A DNA stretch of 64,000 bases from Blastomyces gilchristii SLH14081 (lineage: Eukaryota; Ascomycota; Eurotiomycetes; Onygenales; Ajellomycetaceae). The position numbers were made by a program, and so were the translations under genes. Of the stretch, positions 11,131 to 23,441 are shown piece by piece; position 1 is the first letter of the stretch, and the number at the start of each line of letters is the position of its first letter. The DNA lies in the NCBI RefSeq assembly GCF_000003855.2, contig NW_003101657.1, positions 466,083 through 530,082 of the forward strand, given 5' to 3'. The notes below the pieces were generated by a model. It was not told the DNA's origin, did not search any database, and saw only the letters and a program-made list of their open reading frames with translations.

Positions 11131-13500
11131 TTATATCTCTGAGTTTATATTATAATCACAATACATACTCTGAATAAGAAGATATCAGTGAGATATCTAC
11201 TTGACTTCAGAGCAGATGTTAACTTCATATTCTATTTCTTTTTCTTAATAAAGAGTTGAAAGAAGATAGATCTATCAGATCATATGAAATTTACTGATAA
11301 AATGAAATATCACTATTTTAACATAATTTAAGTAAAGTGTGTGATCACAGACTTAGAAGAAATCTTCAAGAAAAGCAGTCTGCTTCTTCATATAATTAAT
11401 ATTATAGATAAGAATATCATTCTAGATCTTCTATAATTGAGAGAAAACAATTCTCTTATTAACTGAGTCACTCAGATGTGATGATACTGTCTCACTAATA
11501 AAGAGACAGTGATAGAGAAATCTGAAGAGTTTTATCAGAAGAATCTTGAGAAAAAGAGAGAGTTGATATACTGTATAGTAGATAACTAAGACTTGAGAAT
11601 AGATGAAGAAGTCATCACTCTTGCTGCAAGATTAGCAGCAGTATCTGTTATTAAAGATAGATGAATATGATGTCTCTTTACAGATTATAAGAATGTCTTT
11701 TCAGAAAGAGAAGTAGTGAAGTGTTCTGATATTAAGATATAATATAAGATTTGTCTTAAAGATGATGTAACAGTACTGTACAGATCTCTTTACAACTTGT
11801 CTGTAAAGAAATTGAATGTTCTGTGCAAATATCTTGAGAAAGTGCAATTAAAGAACTGAATATACTTATTAAAGAGTTCAGCAGAGACATTTATACTCTT
11901 TGTATTCAAGAAGAATGATAGACTATGTCTATGTATAGACTTTTGAGATCTTAATAAGATGATGATTAAGAATTACTATTCATTACTGTTAATTAATAAG
12001 ATGATTGATTAATTATCTGAAGCAAAGATGTTCTCAAAGATTGATATATAAGATATCTATCATAGAATCAGAGTTAATAAAGACAATATTTGAAAAACAG
12101 CTTTTCATATCAAGTACAGTAATTTTGAATATCTTGTTATATCTTTTAGTCTTTATAACACTTCAGTCATCTTTCAGATCTATATAAATGAGGCACTGTG
12201 AGGCCTTGTCAATGTCTTCTATATAGTATACTTGAATGACATTCTAATCTTCTTGAAAACAGAGAAAGAACATGATACTCATGTTTAAGAAGTATTAAGT
12301 TGCTTGAGACAGCATTAACTCTATATAAATACTGAAAAATGCTTGTTCTACATACAGAAGATTGATTTCTTAGATTATATTATTGAGATGAATAACATTT
12401 CAATGAACAGAAGCTGAGTTTTCATTATTAAGAACTGATCAGTGTGGTAGATGTACTGTGAGATGCAGATGTTTCTGAGATTTATAAACTTCTACAGATA
12501 ATTTATCTATGCATATTCACAGATTACTGTCTCTCTTATAGATATGTTAAAGAGAAGTGTGAAAGACAGAAAAATGAGATTATTTATTCTCACTCAAGAC
12601 ACTGTGCAGATGTTTGTAGAATTGAAACAGGCTTTTACAGATGTCACAATACTGAATCACTTTAACTCTGACTTACTCAGTCAGTGTGAGACTGATGTAT
12701 CTGAGAATAAGATCTGTGAAATCTTTTCACAGTTGATACTGAAGATCTTTCAATATTGAAAGAATCAGAGAATAATCATCTCTGAGAATACAGATAATGA
12801 AATATCTGTGAGAGAAGACTTTTTCACAGAGTCTATAAGATACTATGAATAAAGATCAGTGATCTTCTTCTTTAAGAAGTTATTACTCACACAGAGAAGA
12901 TATAATATTCATAATTAAAAGATATTAATAATTATCAAATTCTTTAAGATCTGACAACATTATCTTCAGAGTAGTTAGTACTCAGTGTAAGTTCTCACTA
13001 ATTATATAAATCTGTATTACTTCTTGACAATAAAGAGCTTGATAGAATATTAAGCCAGATGAGCAGAGCTGCTTTCAGAGTATGATTTCTATATCTGATA
13101 TCATTCAGATCAGCTTAATCTCACTAATATACTGTTTAAACAGTCTGATTATAATATCATTGATATGAAGAAGAATTCTATAAAAGAATCTCTGTCATCA
13201 CTACAGAAGAAGCTGACTGCAGAGAATTGAGATTCTCTGAAGCTTGAAAACAGCACTGATAAGACAGCTGTGTGACTCAGTATAGAAGATGAAAGAAAAC
13301 CTGAATCTCTGTAGAAGACTGACACTGAAGATTATAAGCTTCTTATATTATATCTTACTATCATTGAATTGATAAAGAATGAAACAGTCTACAATCTTTC
13401 AATCTGACTACTTTTAAAATTCATTGATAAATTACAGAAGAGAGATATCTCTACTACAGCTTAAATTCAGAAATTGAAGAAGAAAGAATTCAGTTTAAAC
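11131..13500 (+). pseudogene. B1 pol: protease, reverse transcriptase and RNase H
   Basis: The protease motif is seen at about 11200-11225 as LLDFRADVNFI, where LLDSGA is usual in the family. The RT runs from about 11750 to 12480 with IDF.DLNKMMIKNYYSL, FSKIDI.DIYHRIRV and YLNDILIF; the catalytic YLDD has become YLND by G-to-A change. RNase H starts at about 12655 (HFNSDLLSQCETDVSEN), matching the HFDPDL..ETDAS block of gypsy elements. Stops appear where Trp or Gln is expected. This element can no longer code. Confidence 0.9.
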
Positions 13501-14784
13501 TTGAAAAAGACAGACTTTAAGTGAGACAGTGCTGCTAAGAAATCAAGTCACTAATAACTAGAAGAATGTGAACTTCTACTACTGAATGATTCAGTCTTCA
13601 TTTCTTATAGTAGAGCAGTGTACTAGAAGTTATTAAGAATTCATTATAATAATTCTCATACAGGACACTTTGAATTAGAGAAGACTGAGAAGCTTCTAAA
13701 ATATAAATATATTTGAGATAAGCTCTGAGCAGATGTCAAAGAGTATATTAAGACTTACAATATCTGTTAAAGAATAAAGATTCTGTGATATAAGCAATAT
13801 AATGAGTTAGTATCACTGTCTGTTTCAAAGAACTTATGACAGAATCTATTAATGAATTTCATAGTTGATCTACTGAAGTTGATAAGAGTCAAAGAATATG
13901 ACTCAATTTTGATTATTATTGACTGCTTCATGAAGATGATTAAATATATCTCTATTTATAAAAAGATTAAAGCCTCTGAATTGACTGATCTGTTTTTAGA
14001 TATCATCATTTATAATCACAGTGCTTCAAAATCATTGATAACAGATCAGGAATCCCTCTTCATCAGCAAATACTGATCAGCTTTTCACTATTATTTTATA
14101 ATAAGATATCTTCTCAGTACTGTATTTCATCTGCAGATAGATGATCAGACTGAACATTAGAATCAGACACTAGAACAGCATCTTTAAGCATTCTATTTAT
14201 ATTATCAGAATAATTGACTTAAATATCTTCTAATCACTGAATTTATATATAACAATGTAAAGAATGTAATCTTAAAGATATCTTCTTTCTATACTTATTA
14301 TGAATATAATTCTTTATTACTCAGTGATGTCATGAACAATATTTTAAAGAGAGGAATAGACAGTCAGAATATTGAACAGATACAGAGAACAGAGTATCTC
14401 TCAGTGTCAGAAGTAAAAGTGAGATTGAAACTTTTGAATAAAATTTATAAGAAGATAATAAAAAGCATTCATTATGCTCAGAAGTGATAGATAGAATACT
14501 ATAATTAAAAACATCTTTCAATGAAGTTCTTGATAGAGAATCAAGTACTACTTTCAGCAAAGAATATGAAGATAATAAGTCTGTATAAGAAGCTCAGTAA
14601 GTGATGACTAGAATCTTTCTCAGTAATAAGAGTGATAAGTAAACAGATATATAAGTTGAAATTATTCTTAGAATTGAAATCAATTCATTCTGTTTTTCAC
14701 ATTTTCTATTTAAAGCTCTATAAGCAATGTTCTGAAGCAGAGCTGTCTTGACTGAATAACATTGAAATTGAGAGTGATACTGAA
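13501..14784 (+). pseudogene. B1 integrase
   Basis: The N-terminal HHCC zinc region is visible at about 13640-13780 (HYNNSHTGHFELEKTEKLL ... YNIC). The DDE core follows: the open piece at 13852-14076 holds MNFIVDLLK and LITDQESLFIS, two blocks carrying catalytic Asp residues, and NQTLEQHL lies downstream. Integrase joins retroelement cDNA to host DNA. Several Trp and Gln codons are now stops. Confidence 0.88.
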
Positions 14785-14935
14785 TATCTTGTGAAGAAAA
14801 TATTGAATAAGTGAATATATTACAGCAAGCTTCAATATCTTGTAAAATGAGAAGATTATTCATTATCAGAGAATTTATGAGAACTGCTTGAGTATTTGAA
14901 AAATGCTGAGAAAGAGATTATAAGCTATGAAACAG
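14785..14935 (+). pseudogene. B1 chromodomain at the integrase C terminus
   Basis: The frame reads YLVKKILNK.IYYSKLQYLV and then EDYSLSENL.ELLEYLKN, with TGA at the positions where conserved aromatic Trp residues stand. The order (V-E-K-I-L, QYLVKW, W-E-P-L) is that of a chromodomain, which in chromoviruses directs integration to histone-H3-methylated chromatin. This fits the presence of the element in an AT-rich, gene-free block. Confidence 0.8.
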
Positions 14936-15780
14936 CTAGTAAAGACTGCTTCATTACACATCAGAGATGTTGAGCAAGAAATACTGCTTAAGACTTCTCA
15001 TTTTTCTTAAAGAATTTTTTAGAGATGATCTCACAGTAATAAGCTGATATCTTGTGAACTCTGTAGCACTCTTCTTCTATTTTCTCTTAAAGAGTTTTTA
15101 GAAGTTTAATGAGATTATACAAGTGTAAAATTCCTGAAGTAGTTAATAAGAAAAGAAAGAGATATTTGAAATTAATAAAGATTAATATTATTAATCTACA
15201 GACTGCTGCTGTTCTAATAGAGCTGCAGTCTGCTGAAAAAGTAAAAAGAAAGAATCAGAGTCTACTCATCAATAATTATATTCTCATTAAACTCATTCTT
15301 CACTGTTGAAGTCTCTGACACTGATATCTTTATCTGTTAAGAAGTTAGTACTGTGATACTGCAGAGAAGCATGCTGTAGAAGAGTATAAGAGATATTTAA
15401 AGTATCAATTTATTAATTTATAAAGCATCTCAGTTATCTGCTTTAATTGAAGTGAGATTCTCTTTAATCAGTGATTAATCTCTGTGACACTTTCAACAGC
15501 AGTACTGACAGACTTCTTCTTAGAGTCAGTTATTCTGAGGTGTTTTTTCATCTCAGAGATTCACACTTTTATCTTCTTTTATAGATGAGTAAGAGGGATC
15601 TCTTCAGCCTTGATGAAATCTGTCAATACTTGAAGCTCTGAGACTCTCACTCTGTACTGCTTAAGTATCTGAGCTTCTTCTCAGAGCTGATATAATGTCT
15701 TTCTATAAGATAATACTTACAGAGAGACAGGAGTCATTGTTATAAGTATAATGAAAACAATAAGAGTGAGAGAAGAGATA
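14936..15780 (+). other. B1 region after the chromodomain, not resolved
   Basis: The pol frame seems to end here. A 66-codon Lys-rich open piece (15109-15309) is present, but I recognise no domain. The sequence around 15420-15700 is mutated and shows no clear frame. Confidence 0.4.
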
Positions 15781-16600
15781 AGTATATAAAATTCTCTCTT
15801 TCTTTAGCTGCTTAGTATAGTGTAGATAAGTGATAATACTGATCAGAGACTGCACTGAAGCCTCTTTACAGAGAGAAGACAAAGAAACTGCAGAACTCTG
15901 TGAATCTAACTTAGCAGTATTCTGAGCAGGGCTTAAGTGTGCTGTGAGAGAAGAACTACAGATTGAGCTTCTCAGAGTCACTGTCTCTGAAATCAAGCTC
16001 TTTCTGAGTTCCTCTCTGAATGATCACATGAGGTCATATGCCACTGTGTTGACTGGGAAGGAAGACAGTATTATAATGACAGTGAAGAGAGTAGGGAAAG
16101 AACTGAACATGAATAAACTAACTGATAGAAGAGATGACATCTCACTGCAAGATATGATGACTATCATCACAGCTGCAAGAGAAGCAGAGAGAGAAGAAGA
16201 AGAAGATATGATAATAAGAGCAGTGCTTCTGCAGTTCATTGACACTGCTGTCTTCATCTTTAACTGAGCTTTCTTAACAGTCATGAAGACTGCAGCTGCA
16301 TCATGAAGATATTTACTCACTAGAAAATATCAGAATAAGTTCTTTATTATCTTTCAAGAATAATACTCTCATACAGTCACTATTGCAATTGAGAGAGAAG
16401 AAAGAAAAATATATCATAGAAGAAAGAAATCTTTTTGAAAAATCCTATCACTACTGTTAGCTTTGTCTCTAAAATACATCACTTTTACAGAGAATTTTAT
16501 ATATAGAATGAAATATAATGAGAGATCTGCAAGTTACTTGTTAACTATGTTTTTCATATTTTAAATTGATATATAAGAAACTCACTTATCACATGTTTGA
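15781..16600 (+). pseudogene. Third ORF of chromovirus family B, unknown function, hydrophobic C-terminal half
   Basis: One frame can be followed from about 15840 to about 16590 with stops that are almost all TGA, as expected if they were Trp. The open core is 15944-16267. Its N-terminal half is charged and Glu-rich (AAREAEREEEE). The C-terminal half has three hydrophobic runs (around FIDTAVFIFN, ILSLLLALSLKYITF and LLTMFFIF) separated by basic segments. The same frame is recognisable in B2 (minus strand, about 2200-2950). Its place between pol and the 3' LTR is where env-like or accessory ORFs sit in some LTR elements, but I recognise no family. Confidence 0.5.
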
Positions 16601-16781
16601 TTTGAATGAAGATGAGAAAAGAAAGATCTATACAGTTAGTAGAAAAACTCATCTATTTCTCTATATTATATACAGCACACATGCTGTTAAATCAGTGAGT
16701 AACTGTTGCTATATAACAAAGATAATTTCTAATTCAGTAATCTTAATAGCATTGAGACTATACTCTTAAAGAGAAGGATAT
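16601..16781 (+). other. Pre-LTR segment of B1 with polypurine tract
   Basis: A 67-codon open piece starting at 16566 overlaps this segment and has a counterpart in B2 (2036-2239, minus), with matching residues such as KIYTVS and THLFLY. It may be the end of the third ORF in a shifted frame or chance. The purine run AAAGAGAAGGA (16768-16778) directly before the LTR fits a plus-strand primer. Confidence 0.45.
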
Positions 16782-17318
16782 TGTCATAGCTCTGACTGTA
16801 TCAAGACCTTGCTGTGATTTGACACAGTTCATTGCTTTCATGTGAATAATTTCATTCATTCTGCAGGCTGTTCAAACTGGTTTTCAATCACTTTATAACA
16901 TCATTCAGATATATCATAGAAAGATCTGATTAATAAATAAGAGAACTCTGCTTCTATATAAGATCAGCAGATTAGTCTTTCTTAGCAGTGAGATGCTTAT
17001 TACTCTGGTTATTCTTGCTCATGAAATGAGAGAAGAGTATCAGCTCATTATCTATATAGAATAGCTAGATGCTAGCTTCTCATCAAAGAAGTCAGTGATT
17101 CATTTTTCTTCTACTGAAATATATACAAGAGTTACTGCATTTCTCATACAATCTTCTTAGTATACTAAGTATCATATCTGTGATATTCTCGCAATAACTC
17201 TGTAGCCTACAAGCTTGCTATTTAAGCAAGATAGTCAAGCTCACTTATACGGCTTCTCAAACAACTATCTCTATGTGACACCGCTGACTAGCCACCGCTT
17301 CAGTTTCGCCACATTACA
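16782..17318 (+). repeat. 3' LTR of B1 (537 bp)
   Basis: This is the partner of 9495-10038. Here the inner (left) end is heavily mutated, while the outer right end keeps CpG (CCACCGCTTCAGTTTCGCCAC). That is the mirror image of the 5' LTR. It is followed by the TSD CAACT. Confidence 0.92.
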
Positions 17319-17889
17319 CAACTTCAGACATTGAATGATTATCTTATCAAGCTCAAGAGTATACAGAATAGTGAGAGAAGACATTATACTTATACATCTG
17401 CACTGAGAAATAACTCAGTCACTTATACACCTGTATCAAAGAATAACAATGATACAGATGCTATGAATTGAGTAGACTTGAATATCTATGTATAAGCAAG
17501 AGTCTCTGCTGTCTGAACAGGCTTTCAAGTTCCTGAGATTACTCTTGAAGAAGTCACTGATTAATATCAACAAGAAGTGTGCATCAACTGTAACTGATCA
17601 GAATATATTGCTTTCAGCTGCTGATCAGTCTACATACCTTCTCACTTAAAGAAAGAATCAGTGTCTGTTCACATCAACCACATTGCAGTGAAGAAAGATT
17701 CAGAAGATAATTATGAGAATACTCTGATGAAACAGAGAAAAGATTAGCTTCTATTCAAATTTATAAATAGAAGATTGAAGAGATTGAATGACATTGATTT
17801 AAAGAGAAAATGACAATGAACATGATTCTTATATCTACTGTGATTAATAACATGTATAATATGAAAGCCATGATGGACAGTGATCTATG
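17319..17889 (+). pseudogene. A1 gag, C-terminal part, and start of protease
   Basis: Continuing A1 after B1, the frame contains a CCHC knuckle at 17578-17625 (CINCN.SEYIAFSC; His replaced by Tyr). It ends at a protease-like start near 17865 (MKAMMDSDL). The protease frame resumes after LINE4 at about 19367, where the TSD bases encode the missing residues. Confidence 0.7.
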
Positions 17890-19366
17890 TTATTATTATT
17901 ATTATTATTATTATTCTTCAATTATAGATGTATGCAGTCAGAGACTATGACATCTACCTGAGAACTTTTAGTTCTCAGAGTTTTTCCTATATCTGTAAAG
18001 TGAACTATTATACATTTATCAATTTCAGATATGCAAAATCAGAAAATTCCAGCTCAGAATACAAAAACTGTTTGCAAATTACAGTGTTTTAACATCTTCT
18101 GATACTTTGAAATCATTTGACAATATCATGACAAAGGAAAAGAGAACACAGTCTTAAAGATAGACACATTAAATATATAGATAGAAAGGAATTGAAAGGA
18201 AAAGATAAAGTAAAGAGAGACTGTAACAAAACAAATTATTAAAAGATAGTATATAGCTGTTTTAACAGACTATATCTGATTGATTTCCTCCTCTTCATAT
18301 TCAGATATTTCTGAATTTAGCCATTTTCTTATAGCTGCTTGAGTTTCTGATAGAAAGTCTATTAAGTATTTAATTCCTGTCTCAGTTGAGAATAAGAATC
18401 TCATATTTAATTGATTTAGATCATACTTCTCTTTCAATCTGGCTCTGAGACTATTGTATAATGCACAGTGTATTACAATATGCTCAGAATTCTCATTTAC
18501 ATTGCAGAATGAGCATTCTATTGAGTCAAATCTATCATTAAATCTTTGTATATAAGATTTGAAATAGCCATGTCCTAGTTTCAGCTGTATTATAGATGAG
18601 AATATTTTCTTTTTACATTTAATTGAACAAGATTTCCACTTGGATTTTGTTTCAAATCTTGAATAATGTATACTCTTCTTTTATTTCTGCCAGCTTTGAT
18701 TTCACTTGTCTAAACAAGATTCTTTTATTTTTCTCTTTATAAAAGATCAGGACATAATTTTTTGAATAGATCTGCTTAATTCTGCATCCTTTTTTGCAGC
18801 TGAATCAGTCAATTCATTGCCATGAATATTCATATGAGCAGGAACTCAGTGTAGATGAATTATCAGCTTTGATATTCTTCTCTTTTGAATTTTCAAAACA
18901 GAGTTTAAGATCAGTTCAAGATTCATTTGACTATTATAAATCTGACTATTTCTAAGTCTTTTTAAAGCAGTGTGACTATCAGAGAATATTCATGTCTCTT
19001 TCAAACTATTTCCTCTTTTATGAGATTTTATTTCAATGAGTTTGAAAGCTTTCACTATTGCAAATAGTTCAGCATCAAAGACTTCAGATTCACAGCCTAA
19101 ATTCCAGAAATCTGAGATAAAATTGATATTATCTTCAGTATAAGCAATGCCTGCGCCTAATCTGTTCAAATTCTCATTTTTTGAGTCATCTGAATAAATC
19201 AGAATAGAGTCTCTTATATTGATTGTAGAAATTCTCTTCAAATGCTGTTCATATTCTTTCTCTTTAGATAGTTCACTTATTTGCAAGTCTATAAGAGATT
19301 CAAGCTTTTCTCTTCAGAGAGATAACTTCTCATAATCAACTTTTTCAACATTTAAACAATCTATAT
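17890..19366 (-). mobile_element. 5'-truncated Tad-like LINE (LINE4)
   Basis: The inverted (TTA)n tail starts at about 17890. The copy runs through the 3' UTR and the last third of ORF2 (stop at 18270) and is truncated near 19366 within the ORF2 linker. The sequence ATCTAT(G/A)TTATTAT occurs at both ends and is the likely TSD. An open piece at 18990-19286 shows the RNase H N terminus (LIYSDDSKNENLN ... VFDAELFAIVKAFKL). The RNase H catalytic acidic residues are visible. The copy is dead on arrival because of truncation. Confidence 0.9.
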
Positions 19367-21300
19367 TATTATGCAATGATTAAATCTTCAGTTGTATGAT
19401 GTTACAATCTTTAGCATATTCTCTTATCAAAACCCTGACTTCTCACAGAATTTGATAACTCAAAAGACATTTGTACTCATTACATGATGAAGTTGAACAT
19501 AGATGTCAGAGAATATCAACATGAAGATGTCTATGCATATAAAGTTGATAATCTTGATTATAATCTTATGTTAGAACTTGCCTGACTATTTGAACAAGGT
19601 ATCTTGTTGAACACTTGAAACAGGAGCTTGATATTCCCTAACAATGATAGAGTTCACAAAGATGATATTGACAAGACTATGGACCTGACACAGATCTCTG
19701 TCAACACCTATGAAATGCTCTGAAAAGAAAGTCACTGAAAAGATCACTAATAGCAGAATCATGTAACAATTTATTCAGTCAGCCTGGCTGATATCAAGAG
19801 AGCTTTAGAGAAGTTATCCTGTACTACAATAATAGATTCTCATACAAAACTCTCTTAACAATATCATGAATATCTAGATATCTTCTGATAAGATAATACT
19901 ACAAATATATCTTTCTTACAAGGCTCAGGAGTAAATCACAGTATCAAGTTAGAAAAGAAGAATGATAAGAACTCTGAGCCATCATGAGACCTTCTTTATA
20001 ACATGTCTCAAGATGAACTTCTTCTTCTTCAGAAGACACTCAATAATCTGTTGAATAAGAAATTTATATGTATTAGTAACTCTTTCACTACAGCTTCTAT
20101 TCTCTTTGTAAAGAAATCAGATAGAGAACTCTGATTCTATGTGAACTATTGCGAATTGAACAGATTAATCAAGAAGAACTGCTATTCTTTATCTCTTATC
20201 AATGAAACTCTAGCTCATATCAGATAAGCTTAATAGTTTATAAAACTAGATGTCATCACTGCATTTCATAAAATTTATATCACTGAAGAAGACAAATGAC
20301 TTACAGTATTCTGAACATGTTATAATCTCTTTGAATAAATAGCTACATTCTTTGAACTGATCAATGCTCTTAGTACATTTCAGAAGTATATCAACTGAGC
20401 ACTCTGAGATTTTCTTGATAAATTTGTATCTGTATATCTTGATAACATTCTCATCTTCACTGATGAGTTCAGAAAAGAATATCAAGAACACATGCAAAGA
20501 GTATTACAATGATTACAAGAAGCAGAACTATTAATAGATATTAATAAGTACAACTTTGAAGTCAAGAGTATCAAATATCTAGGTTTTATCATAGAAGCTG
20601 GTAAGAAGATTTGAATGAATTCTGAGAAAGTCTTTATCATTCTTGAATGAGAAGCTTCATATACTGTGAAAGATGTATGAAGCTTTATCAGATTTGCTAA
20701 CTTCTATCAGTGATTTATATAAAACTTCTCAAATATTATGACATCACTTACAGAACTCATCAGAAAGAACTCAGTATTTCAGTGATCAGTGAACACTAAA
20801 GCTGTATTCACACAGATGAAGAAGATGTTCATCAACATCTCTCTGCTAATGATATTTAACTCTGATTATAAAACAGTTGTTGAAGCTAACTTCTTTGACT
20901 ATGTTACAGAAGAAGCTATATTACAATCTAATAATGAACATGTCTTACAATTATACATCTTCATGTCTAAGAAACTGAGTTCTACTGAATACAACTATAA
21001 GATCTATGATAAGAAACTTCTTATGATTGTACACTATCTAGAAGAATGAGACTCTGAACTCTGAAGTATCTCTGAATTTGAGATAATCACAGATTATAAG
21101 AATCTTAAGTACTTTATAACTATCTGTAAACTTACTGAATAATACATATAATGATCTGAGTTCTTAAGCTGCTTTCATTTTATAATACACTACTGTTCTG
21201 ACAGTCAGAACTCAATGACAGATGCTCTCTTATAACAAGAGTAAGATATGCCTTCTAATGTAACAGACACTCATTGAATGAACTGAGAATATCAGCTTTC
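19367..21300 (+). pseudogene. A1 pol: protease, reverse transcriptase and RNase H
   Basis: The RT is readable at about 20020-20800: LLLLQKTLNNLLNKKFI, ILFVKKSDREL, YLDNILIF (YLDD to YLDN) and YLGFIIEAGKKI. RNase H follows at about 20840-21200 (NSDYKTVVEANFFDYVT; LSSTEYNYKIYDKKLLMIV), a classic gypsy RNase H start. Most stops are TGA or TAA at expected Trp and Gln positions. The same blocks recur in minus orientation in A2 and A3. Confidence 0.9.
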
Positions 21301-23220
21301 AAATCTGAAGATATTAGTTGATTAAGATGAAACAACTCATGACACTATACATTCTTCTTCAATTAGAACACACTCTCTCTGAACTGCTATCAACATTAAC
21401 ACTGACACTGATACTGATATCTTGACTTCTTCTGAATCTACACTGAATGAATTATAACATATAACAGCTCAAACTGATAAACTTCTTCAAGTACTCACTG
21501 AAGCAGTATATCAAGAAGCACTCTGATTCTCCTCAGAACTACATATAAGAACTGATATCTCAGAATACTCAATTAATGACAATAATACTGTGCAGTTCTG
21601 TAAATGATATTGAGTTTCTCACTCTGAACTCTTACACACTCAGATAATGTAAGAGATGCATGATTTGTGTATAATCAGTCACTCAGGTTGTAAACAATTG
21701 TATTAAATGATCTCTTGAGAGTTCTACTGACCTGAGATATTAAACAGTATCAGACATTTCATTTAAAACTGCAACTGTTATTCTTTCATTATCTTGTAAA
21801 AGAACTGTAGAAAAGGCCTACTGAAATCACTCAATGTTTCTGATAGAATCTGGCAAGATATGATAATTAACTTCACTATTGATCTCTCTGAGAGTAAGAG
21901 TTGTAGAAATGTTCTGATCATCATGAACTGATTGAGTAAGAGTATAATATTGAAATCTTGTGATAAGATAAATACTGAACAAGTTATTAAAGCTTTTCTA
22001 CAGAGCCTGTTCTATTGAATGTATGAATTACTGAGATTCATAGTATCAGATCAGAGCTGTCAATTCATGAGCACTCTCTGAATAAGAATCTGTCAAGTTC
22101 TTAAGATTATACACTGTTTGTCAACTATTTATCACTCTGAGACTGATGATGCATCAGAACAGACAATTCAGACTGTAAAGAATTATCTTTATAAGTTCTG
22201 CAATCACTTATAAGATAATTGATATAATCTTCTTCTACACACAGAGATTGCTATAAATGATTGAGATGCTGTCTTAACTAGACTGACCGTGTGACCGTGT
22301 CTGAGACCAGGACCAGATTTTTTGATAGTTTCATTACCAATTCGACTGATCCCATTACACAGTTTTAACATTAGATAGTAGTTCCATACTGTCTCAGTGG
22401 GACTTACTGTCTACTCTTGTCACATTTTTCAAATGGGACCATGATTTTCACTTCTCAATTTAAATTATTTTTATTGCTTTAAATGACTTTAAATCTTATT
22501 TGAGCATTACCAAAAAGCGTTACTTTTTAAAAAATTAAAAATAGTCTAAAAAAAACCTTAAAATGTCTAAAAATAGTAACTTTATGCCAAGAATGAGACT
22601 AAATGGGACCAAATGGGACCACTTTCTTATTTTTTTCAAGTCATGGTTCCATTTTAAGATCTGATATATAGTCACTTTACATGTTTTTTTGATAGCCAGT
22701 CCCAGCGGGATTCACGCCAAGAAATGTATGGGACCAGACCAAATGGGACCAAATGTGAAATTCATGATCCCGGCGGCCAGTCTAGTCTTAACAGATATAA
22801 GCCTGTTCTTTCTTACACATGATTATTATATGAAAGTGTTGAATCTTCTAGAGATCACACAGTTCATATCAAATTCTCACAGTTCAATTCAAATTACTGA
22901 TAATATAGTAATAAAGCTCTGAGACATCTGTAACTGAGCAGAGATCTTCATGATAACTGTGAAACAAGATCAAGAGAATTAAATCAATATTCACTGAGAT
23001 TCTGCTGAGCAATATAAGATAGAAGACTTGATGTAATTGAATCTCAAGAATATACAGATCACATATTCATCTCATACACTGAATTACTATTATGTTAAGT
23101 ATAAAGTGATAGAAGTTCTAGATAGTTACAACTACTGTCTTGACACATTATCAGAGATTCACAATGTCTTTCATACAAGCTTACTCTGCTGTGCTGTCAT
23201 CAATTCATTTCTCTCTTAAC
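21301..23220 (+). pseudogene. A1 integrase, split by MITE M1
   Basis: Catalytic-core pieces are visible at 21860-22200: MIINFTIDLSES (first Asp), FIVSDQSCQFMS (second Asp) and a downstream TIQTVKNYL block. M1 interrupts the gene at 22279-22784. The C-terminal barrel continues at 23037-23219 (KVIEVLDSYNYCLDT...IHNVFHTSLL), a motif block near the end of chromovirus integrases. The same block is found at 54778-54975 and 60733-60930 on the minus strand. Confidence 0.88.
22279..22784 (+). mobile_element. MITE M1 (hAT-type, 506 bp)
   Basis: Terminal inverted repeats are TAGACTGACCG and CGGCCAGTCTA. The TSD GTCTTAAC is perfect at 22271-22278 and 22785-22792 and fits the nTnnnnAn hAT preference. The element has no coding capacity and carries several GGGACC motifs near both ends. 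It inserted into the integrase gene of A1; the homologous empty sites can be read in A2 near 55230 and in A3. M1 is only lightly mutated. Confidence 0.95.
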
Positions 23221-23441
23221 TGATTTCTGACTGACAGTCACTAGAGATCATAGAAGAAGATAATGAACTTGAATAAGAGATTGAAGATATTCTTGATAAG
23301 AGACTCTGCAGCTGCAGCTGACAATATCTTGTGAAATAAGTCAGCTATAATTACCTGACCTGGACTCTGAGTTTCACGCTATTCAAGATCACAGTTCTTG
23401 ATCAATGAGAACTACATATGATCAGAGAAGAAGAAAACTAA
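23221..23441 (+). pseudogene. A1 chromodomain and polypurine tract
   Basis: The frame near 23255-23360 reads EIEDILDKRLCSCS.QYLVK and continues YNYLTWTL, a chromodomain with TGA and TAA at Trp and Gln positions. AGAGAAGAAGAAAAC at 23424-23438 precedes the 3' LTR and is the probable plus-strand primer. The chromodomain places family A among the chromoviruses. Confidence 0.75.

Larger units (their letters stand above)
9495..17318 (+). mobile_element. Chromovirus (Ty3/gypsy) B1, full length, nested in A1 gag
   Basis: LTRs at 9495-10038 and 16782-17318 flank a 6.7-kb interior. The 5-bp TSD CAACT is perfect at 9490-9494 and 17319-17323. Coding order is gag with a CCHC knuckle, protease, RT, RNase H, integrase and chromodomain, followed by about 1.8 kb with an extra degraded ORF before the 3' LTR. 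All frames are riddled with TGA, TAA and TAG. Confidence 0.93.

Noticed and set aside
20246..20497. Open frame on the minus strand opposite the A1 reverse transcriptase, with a relative at 57521-57766
   Set aside because: It is the antisense of the RT in both copies. Similarity follows from the RT homology, and G-to-A change makes stops mainly in the sense strand.
22689..22922. Frames beginning inside MITE ends (22689-22922, 34673-34891, 31479-31682, 35208-35429)
   Set aside because: They read non-coding MITE termini into neighbouring sequence. The same N-terminal residues recur only because the MITE copies are alike.
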